From Nocardiopsis terrae (GTDB lineage Bacteria > Actinomycetota > Actinomycetes > Streptosporangiales > Streptosporangiaceae): DNA of 64,000 nucleotides. Location: positions 213,046 to 277,045 of the forward strand of contig NZ_BMXJ01000003.1 in assembly GCF_014651695.1 (NCBI RefSeq), given 5' to 3'. The notes below the pieces were generated by a model. It was not told the DNA's origin. It ran no database searches and was given only the letters and a program-made list of their open reading frames with translations. Both the position numbers and the translations under genes were made by a program. How positions within the stretch are numbered: the stretch's first letter is position 1; each line of letters starts with the position of its first letter. Of the stretch, positions 58,620 through 64,000 are shown piece by piece.

Positions 58620-59666
58620 TCACCGGTTCGGAGCCGCCAGGGCCTGTTCGATTACACCCCGGACGGTCGACTGGAGCAAGGGGACCTTGTACCCGGTGGC
58701 GGGCAGCGGGGAACAGAGTTCGGCGAGCCCCTCCAGGGCACCGACGACCGCCGCACCGGCCTCCTCGCCCGGGACCGCGCCGACCAGTGCCGCCTCCACC
58801 CCGGGAAGGCGCAGCGGGGTACGGGCCACCCCGCCCACCGCCACCGCCGCACGGACCACCGGACCGGTGCCGCCGTCGGCGCACTCCGTCCGGACCACCG
58901 CCTCCACCAGGGGCCATTCGGCCCGGGACCGCCCCGCGGCCCGCAGGTGGGCGGCGCGCTCACCCGGTACCGGGGCTGGCAGCGCCACCGCGGTCAGCAG
59001 GTCGCCGGGGGCCAGGACGTGGTCACCGGTGGGGTCGGTGCCGTCGTACAGTTCCGCCACACCCAGTTCCGCCGTTTCCGGGGACTGAGCGTCCGCGCCC
59101 GGTCCGGACCCGCGCCCCCGTGCGACGTGCACGGTCGCGTCGTAGGCCAGCAGCGCCACCGCCAGCGACGAGGGGTGCGGGGCCACGCACGGTCCCTGGT
59201 CCACCACCACACCGCGCAGGTGGTCGCCCGAACGCGCCGGGCACGTCCCGCCCCCGGTCTGGAAGCAGTCGAAGGCCGGGTTGCGCAGGTAGGAACAGCG
59301 GTTGCGCTGGAGCAGGTTGCCGCCCACGGTGGCCGTTCCCCGGATCTGCGGGGTGGCCAGGGCCCGGGCCGCGGCGGCCAGCCCCGGGTGGAGCCCGGCC
59401 AGGCGGGGATCGGTGCCCAGCTCGGCGACGGTGGTCATCGCGCCGATCCGTACCGCTCCGTCCCCGGCCCAGTGGCAACCGCGCAGACCGGGCACGTCCA
59501 ACAGGTCCACCAGGGGGCCGGGAGCGATGGCGCCGACCTCCAGGCAGGCGGCCAGGTCGGTGCCCCCGGCACGCGGGAGCGCACCGCCCCCGGCCAGTTC
59601 CCGGGAGGCCTCGGCCACGCTCGTGGGGCGGCTGGTGGTCAACTCGGTCTGTCGCACGGTGGTCAA
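58620..59666 (-). CDS. xanthine-dehydrogenase-type FAD-binding subunit
   Basis: A 348-residue FAD subunit (XdhB/CoxM-like) that passes electrons from Fe-S clusters to FAD. LPRAGGTDLAACLEVG is the first FAD loop, ALATPQIRGTATVGGNLLQRNRCSYLRNP the second with TVGGNL; a Cys-rich insert YLRNPAFDCFQTGGGTCPARSGDH follows, seen in the 4-hydroxybenzoyl-CoA-reductase/XDH variants with an extra cluster. The C-terminal CO-dehydrogenase-flavoprotein domain completes it. The start is TTG 59666, overlapping the upstream stop as TTGA, with GGAG at 8 bases; GTG 59657 is an alternative. It is co-transcribed with the fused Mo subunit. Confidence 0.88.
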   Translation of the reverse strand: MTTVRQTELTTSRPTSVAEASRELAGGGALPRAGGTDLAACLEVGAIAPGPLVDLLDVPGLRGCHWAGDGAVRIGAMTTVAELGTDPRLAGLHPGLAAAARALATPQIRGTATVGGNLLQRNRCSYLRNPAFDCFQTGGGTCPARSGDHLRGVVVDQGPCVAPHPSSLAVALLAYDATVHVARGRGSGPGADAQSPETAELGVAELYDGTDPTGDHVLAPGDLLTAVALPAPVPGERAAHLRAAGRSRAEWPLVEAVVRTECADGGTGPVVRAAVAVGGVARTPLRLPGVEAALVGAVPGEEAGAAVVGALEGLAELCSPLPATGYKVPLLQSTVRGVIEQALAAPNR

Positions 59667-62272
59667 CGCTGGTCTCCGATCAGTCGGTCCGGACGCAGGG
59701 GAAGGTCGTGTTGCCGGTGCCCGGTGGCGTCGTACACGGCGTTGCCCAGGGCCGCCGCCACACCCACCACCGAGACCTCGCCCAGGCCGATCCCGCCGCC
59801 GACCACGTGCTCGAACCCCTCCTGGTGGAAGTACACCTCGGTCTCGGGCACGTCGCCCATCCCCGGGATGCGGTAGTCCTCCAGGTTGTCGGAGAGCACC
59901 ACGCCCGAGGCGGGGTCGTCGCGCCGCTCCTCGAAGAGCGCGTACCCCACGCCCTGGACCACCGCTCCCTCGCACTGGTTGCGGGCCAGCCGCTCGGAGT
60001 AGATGCGCCCGGCGGCGATCCCCGCCCAGCAGCGGGCGGGCCGTACCCGCCCGAGCAGGGTGTCCACCTCCACCTCCATCACGTGTACGGCGCCGCTCAT
60101 ACCGCGCCCCACGGCCAGGTCCGCCATGTCCGGGGTGAGCTGTCCCCAGCGGTCCAGGCCGCGTTCACCGACCACGCTCACCCCTTCTGCGGCGGCGAGC
60201 GCCTCCTTGAGGGCGTGCTCGGGGACGGGACCGCTCGCGGGTACGTCGGGGGAGAGCTCGCGCAGGGCCTCGCGCAGCCGGTCGGCGGCGTCGGCGGCGG
60301 CCGGCCCCATGGAGGTGGTGGTGCGGCTGCCGAAGGAACCGGTGCCGTGTACCGAGGAGCTCTGTCCGATCTCCACCCGCAGGTTCGCCGCGTCCGTCCC
60401 GAGCCGGTCGGCGACCACGTCGCCGAGCACGCTCCGGATACCGGTGCCGATGTCCTGGGTGGCCGAACGCACCACCAGGGTGCCGCCCTCCACCACCAGT
60501 TCCACCCGGGCCCGGGGCGCCAGCAGGTAGGGCCAGCCCGCGGCGGCCAGCCCCACCCCGCGCCGGAACCTGCCGGTGCGCTTCCCGCGCGGGCGGTCCC
60601 GCCACAGCGGCAGCTCGGCGACCCGCTCGTACAGGGCCCGCCGTTTGGGGTTGCCGTCCCAGCGGCGGCGCAGTGACAGCGGGTCCTCGCCCAGCCGCCG
60701 CGCCATGGTGTCCACGGCCTGCTCCAGTGCCCAGGCCATCGGCGGCCCGCCGGGGCCGCGCATGGGTTCGCCCGGCGGTCGGTTGGTCACCACGTCGAAG
60801 TCGCGCACCCGTCGGGGCGAGCGGCCGTACATCAGCGCGGCCAGGACGGCGGCGTTGGAGCCCACCGAGACCCCGCCGTCGCCGTAGGAGTCCACGCTCA
60901 TGGCACGGAGGGAGCCGTCCCGCCCCGCCAGCAGTGCCACCCGGGTGCGGGTCCCGGGCCGGTGGCCGGCGTCGGTCAGCTCCTCGGACCGGTCCAGGGA
61001 CACCCGTACCGGGACACCGTTCAGCCTGGACAGTTCCACGGCGGCCACCACGTCCGGGGACAGCGAGTTCTTGGCCCCGAATCCGCCGCCGACGTACTCG
61101 GTCACCAGGTGCACCCGTTCCCGGGGCAGGTTCCAGCGCTTGGCGGCCCTGTCCGCGATCTTGCTGACCGACTGGGTGGACACGTGCAGGTACAGGTCGC
61201 CGTCGGCCCAGGAGGCCACGCTCACGTGCGGCTCCAGCGGGCTGTGCACCTGGGTGGCGGTGGTGTACTCCTCGGCGACCAGGAGCGGGTCCCCCCTGCG
61301 GGAGGCGTCGCGCAGCCGGGCCACGGCGGTGGGTCCGCGCCAGCTCAGGACGCCGGGTCCGCGCACGTTGCCGTTCCAGGGGGCCGAGGGGGTGGGTGCC
61401 TCGCCGTAGGTGGGCGCGGCGGCGCGCTCCTGTTTCGTGCGGTAGAGCACGGGCGCGTCCGGGGAGCGTGCGGCCTCGGGGTCGGTCACGGCGGGCAGGG
61501 GTTCGTGGTCCACCCGCACCGCCTTCGCGAGCGCCTTGGCGGCCGCCCGGGTGGGCGCGGCCACCGCCGCGATCGGCTGGCCGACGTAGCGCACGAGGCG
61601 GTCCTCGCCGAGCAGGTCGGCCAGGGGCGCCGGGGCGCCGTCGGGCCCGGCATCGGCGCTGACCTTCAGTACGCGGGCGTGCGGGACGGTGGAGCGCACG
61701 ATCACCCCCTCCCAGGTTCCGGGCGGGGCGAGGTCGGCGGTGAACCGGGCGCGTCCGGTCACCTTGGCCGGGGCGTCGGCGCGCGGCGGGGCCTGGTCGG
61801 CTTCGGTGTCGAACTCGCCGGCGCAGGCGGCGGCCACGGCCGCGAAGATCCCCTCGTAGGCGCCGCAGCGGCACAGGTGTCCGGCCAGGGCATCGGCGAC
61901 GGTGGCGCGGTCGGGGCGGGTGTCGCCGTGTTCGGCGCGCCAGGCGTCCACGAACACGGAGGCCTCCAGGACGAAGCCCGGGGTGCAGTAGCCGCACTGG
62001 AGGCCGTCGTGGGCGGCGAAGGCGCGCTGGACGGGGTGGCGGCCGTCCAGCCCCTCCACCGTGGTGACGTCGCGCCCCGCCAGGTGGTCGGCGGGCAGCA
62101 GGCAGGAGGCGGCGGGTGTGCCGTCCACCAGGATGGTGCAGGCCCCGCACACGCCGGAGCCGCAGGCGATCTTGGTGCCGGTCAGGCCGAGCCGGTCGCG
62201 GAGGTGTTCGGCGGCGCTGGGGCCGGGGTCGTCGGGTGCGGATGAGGGTGCGCCGTTGACGCGGATGCCCAT
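59663..62272 (-). CDS. xanthine-dehydrogenase-type molybdenum subunit fused to a 2Fe-2S subunit
   Basis: An 869-residue fusion. The N-terminal plant-type [2Fe-2S] domain has Cys37, 42, 45 and 57 (ACGSGVCGACTILVDG); the helical [2Fe-2S]-binding domain has Cys93, 96, 134 and 136 (CGYCTPGF, CRCGAYE). From about residue 160 follow the two aldehyde-oxidase/XDH molybdopterin domains: KVTGRARFTADL, EYVGGGFGAKNSLSPD, MRGPGGPPMAWALEQ, SFGSRTTTSMG and GGGIGLGEVSVVG with the active-site Glu. Separate small and large subunits are the norm. The substrate may be a purine or another N-heterocycle or aldehyde. A palindromic operator precedes the ATG. Confidence 0.92.
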   Translation of the reverse strand: MGIRVNGAPSSAPDDPGPSAAEHLRDRLGLTGTKIACGSGVCGACTILVDGTPAASCLLPADHLAGRDVTTVEGLDGRHPVQRAFAAHDGLQCGYCTPGFVLEASVFVDAWRAEHGDTRPDRATVADALAGHLCRCGAYEGIFAAVAAACAGEFDTEADQAPPRADAPAKVTGRARFTADLAPPGTWEGVIVRSTVPHARVLKVSADAGPDGAPAPLADLLGEDRLVRYVGQPIAAVAAPTRAAAKALAKAVRVDHEPLPAVTDPEAARSPDAPVLYRTKQERAAAPTYGEAPTPSAPWNGNVRGPGVLSWRGPTAVARLRDASRRGDPLLVAEEYTTATQVHSPLEPHVSVASWADGDLYLHVSTQSVSKIADRAAKRWNLPRERVHLVTEYVGGGFGAKNSLSPDVVAAVELSRLNGVPVRVSLDRSEELTDAGHRPGTRTRVALLAGRDGSLRAMSVDSYGDGGVSVGSNAAVLAALMYGRSPRRVRDFDVVTNRPPGEPMRGPGGPPMAWALEQAVDTMARRLGEDPLSLRRRWDGNPKRRALYERVAELPLWRDRPRGKRTGRFRRGVGLAAAGWPYLLAPRARVELVVEGGTLVVRSATQDIGTGIRSVLGDVVADRLGTDAANLRVEIGQSSSVHGTGSFGSRTTTSMGPAAADAADRLREALRELSPDVPASGPVPEHALKEALAAAEGVSVVGERGLDRWGQLTPDMADLAVGRGMSGAVHVMEVEVDTLLGRVRPARCWAGIAAGRIYSERLARNQCEGAVVQGVGYALFEERRDDPASGVVLSDNLEDYRIPGMGDVPETEVYFHQEGFEHVVGGGIGLGEVSVVGVAAALGNAVYDATGHRQHDLPLRPDRLIGDQR

Positions 62273-62296
62273 GGGCGGCTTCCCTTGACGGAGAGT

Positions 62297-62317
62297 TAAG
62301 TTGTCAGCGTCAACTTA
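62297..62317. promoter_or_regulatory. operator TAAGTTG-N7-CAACTTA in front of the fused xdh gene
   Basis: A perfect 7-bp inverted repeat lies 25 bases upstream of the gene start. On the minus strand TTGACG (62308-62313) inside it could be a -35 box, so a bound dimer would repress. No regulator gene is adjacent. Confidence 0.65.
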
Positions 62318-62384
62318 GGGGCTGGGAAAGCTCGCTGTCAAAGGTTTTCGCGACGGACCGCCGCAGGGCTGCCCCGCCGCCCGC

Positions 62385-63953
62385 TCACGCCTCCTCCGCG
62401 GTGCTCTCACGGGCGGGGGGAGGGGGAGGCCCGTCGGTCTTCTCTGCGCCGTGGTCCCCGCCGGTGTCCGCGCCGCCGTCCGGGCCGCCCCCAGCACCGC
62501 CTTCCGTATCGCCGTGTTCGGCGCCGACGGCGTCGGCGCCACCCTCGGTGGGATCGCCGCAGGGTTCGTGCTCGCAGGTGGCGGGCGCCGTCGGAGGACA
62601 GTCCCAGGCGTGCGGATCGGCCTGGCAGTCCGGCGGCCCGGCCTCCTCGGGCGAGGTGGCCGGGCCGCCCCCGCGGGTGCCCGTGCTCTCACTCGTGCTC
62701 TCACCCGCGCCTTCGCCGGTGCCGGCCGTGGACTCCCCGGTGACCGGCTCCGGTTCTCCGTTCGGGCTGTCCTGGACCGTCCGGACCGGTGGGGTCGACC
62801 CGGCGGGCGCCACCTCGGAAAGGGGACCCAGGAAGGTCCACAGCAGCAGCCCGCCGAGTACGGCCAGCACCACCAGGGCGCCCGCGGTGATCCACCCGGC
62901 CGGGCCCCGTCGCCGGGGGCCCGCCTCCACGGCGCCCCGCACGTGAGCGCCCCGGGTTTCGGTGACGCCGCCACCGGTCTCACCGGCCCCCTCCGCCCCA
63001 CCGGCCCCGTCGTTCTTCGGGCCCCGCACCTGCGCGCCCGGCCGCCGCCCGTCGTCCTCCGCGGCGGCCCGGCCGATACGCGCCCTGCCCTCGTCCACCG
63101 CCGTGCTCACCCGGGTCAGCAGCAGGGTGGCTTCCGGCGGGGCCGCCTGCTCTTCACCCCGCCCGATCAGCATGACCAGGACCTCCAACGCGGTGGGGCG
63201 GGCCGTCGGATCCTTGGCCAGACACGCCCGCAGCACCGGAAGCAGCCGCTCGGGCACACCCTCCAGCTCCGGTTCGCACTTCAGTACGCGGTCGATCACC
63301 GCCATCGTGTCCTGCCCGGGGAAGGCCTGGCGTCCCGTGGCGGCGTAGGCCATCACCGCGGCCCACGAGAACACGTCGCCCGCCGGGCCCGCCGGAGCAC
63401 CCCGGATCTGCTCCGGGGACATGTAGGCCGGGGTCCCGGTCACCGTGGTGGTCTGCCGGGTGGCGTCGACCAGACGCGCTATACCGAAGTCGATCACCCG
63501 GGGGCCGTCCGGGCCCAGGATGACGTTGCCCGGTTTGAGGTCCCGGTGCACCACCCCGGCCTCGTGCACCGCGCTGAGCGCCGTGGCCGTGGCGATGGCC
63601 AGGCGGTCCAGCGCGGGGCCGGTGCGGGGCCCCTCGCCGCGCACCGCGGAGCCCAGGGTGGGGCCCGGCACGTACTCGCTGGCGATGAAGGGCGTCTCGG
63701 CGTCCATGTCCGCGTGCACGACCGCCGCGGTGCAGAACGGGGCGACCCTGCGCGCGGCCGCCAACTCCTTGGCGAAACGCTCCCTCTGCCGGCCCTCACC
63801 CGGCCAGGTCCCGCTCAGTACCTTGACGGCGACCGGGGAGCCGTCCGCCGCGTGTGCGAGGTAGACCGTGCCCTGGCCGCCGCTGTCGATGCGGGCCCGC
63901 ACGGTGTAGGGGCCGATGTGTGAGGGATCCGAAGGCAGTAACGGAACAGGCAT
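62385..63953 (-). CDS. transmembrane Ser/Thr protein kinase (PknB-like)
   Basis: A 522-residue Hanks-type kinase. The Gly-rich loop IDSGGQGTVYLA, ATP Lys44 (VAVKVL), catalytic Asp138 in VHRDLKPGN, DFGIARL and GTPAYMSPEQ in the activation segment are intact. The juxtamembrane linker (about 270-350) is Gly/Glu-rich. One transmembrane helix spans 353-376 (GWITAGALVVLAVLGGLLLW). The external part is short, Pro/Ser/Gly-rich and acidic, with four cysteines (DCQ, DCPP, TCEHEPCGD) and no PASTA repeats, so its stimulus is unknown. It signals to unknown cytosolic substrates. The start is the ATG at 63953. Confidence 0.92.
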   Translation of the reverse strand: MPVPLLPSDPSHIGPYTVRARIDSGGQGTVYLAHAADGSPVAVKVLSGTWPGEGRQRERFAKELAAARRVAPFCTAAVVHADMDAETPFIASEYVPGPTLGSAVRGEGPRTGPALDRLAIATATALSAVHEAGVVHRDLKPGNVILGPDGPRVIDFGIARLVDATRQTTTVTGTPAYMSPEQIRGAPAGPAGDVFSWAAVMAYAATGRQAFPGQDTMAVIDRVLKCEPELEGVPERLLPVLRACLAKDPTARPTALEVLVMLIGRGEEQAAPPEATLLLTRVSTAVDEGRARIGRAAAEDDGRRPGAQVRGPKNDGAGGAEGAGETGGGVTETRGAHVRGAVEAGPRRRGPAGWITAGALVVLAVLGGLLLWTFLGPLSEVAPAGSTPPVRTVQDSPNGEPEPVTGESTAGTGEGAGESTSESTGTRGGGPATSPEEAGPPDCQADPHAWDCPPTAPATCEHEPCGDPTEGGADAVGAEHGDTEGGAGGGPDGGADTGGDHGAEKTDGPPPPPARESTAEEA

Positions 63954-64000
63954 GGTGGACGTCCTGTCAGAGGGGAAGCCGCCGGCCGCGTCCTCCTGTG

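Noticed and set aside
62385..63953. PASTA-type penicillin-sensing kinase (PknB)
   Set aside because: The external part is short and disordered with no PASTA repeats.

Overview
The window is GC-rich DNA from a filamentous actinomycete. The evidence is third-position GC bias, frequent GTG/TTG starts, TAnnnT -10 boxes placed 6-8 bases ahead of start codons (leaderless transcription), a trehalose treY/treZ pair, a DosR/DosS-type hypoxia sensor and an Rv3235-family gene. The gene set and protein style fit Streptosporangiales, probably Nocardiopsis or a close relative; that is inference, since no rRNA or other marker is present. No tRNA, rRNA, CRISPR array or insertion sequence was found.

Layout. 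0-9.3 kb: an SNF2 helicase N-terminus running off the left edge, a UMF1-type MFS transporter and a glycerophosphodiester phosphodiesterase in one minus-strand unit; then an Rv3235-like protein, an S9 peptidase, an NlpC/P60 wall hydrolase with a long leader, a small membrane protein and a family-2 glycosyltransferase. 9.3-16.5 kb: pstS behind a PHO-box array, treY, an RlmA/TlrB-like methyltransferase, a 62-bp palindromic element and treZ. 16.5-29.5 kb: lipoproteins, methyltransferase, APH-fold kinase, an MFS pump facing its likely ArsR-type regulator across a palindromic operator, a DosR/DosS-like pair with a PPOX flavoprotein, a start-less FG-GAP lipoprotein relic, an NDH-2-like oxidoreductase, a P-loop kinase, a NUDIX-fold protein and a STAS antagonist. 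29.6-33.6 kb: two PH-domain membrane proteins divergent from an SPFH protein plus ribbon-helix-helix protein, and a truncated Uma2. 33.7-48 kb: flavin dehydrogenase, membrane protein, zinc alcohol dehydrogenase, dimethylargininase, TetR, agmatinase opposite PucR, a GAF regulator, a lipoprotein, and an aminotransferase-Ddl operon.

The most unusual region is 48.1-56.2 kb. It holds a complete sigma-54 cassette, although actinobacteria as a rule lack RpoN. A divergent RpoN with an intact RpoN box and an AAA+ bacterial enhancer-binding protein carrying the GSFTGA loop flank two near-perfect -24/-12 promoters (TGGCACG-N4-TTGC). One promoter drives an HExxH protein plus rpoN itself. The other, preceded by two tandem copies of a possible enhancer site, drives a duplicated glycine-zipper protein, a 553-residue protein of unknown family and a PGRP/amidase_2 peptidoglycan amidase. 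It looks like a self-contained sigma-54 switch for one cell-wall-directed function that I cannot name.

56.3-64 kb: a molybdopterin oxidoreductase; then, on the minus strand, a xanthine-dehydrogenase-type pair whose 2Fe-2S and molybdenum subunits are fused, behind a palindromic operator; and a Ser/Thr protein kinase at the right edge.
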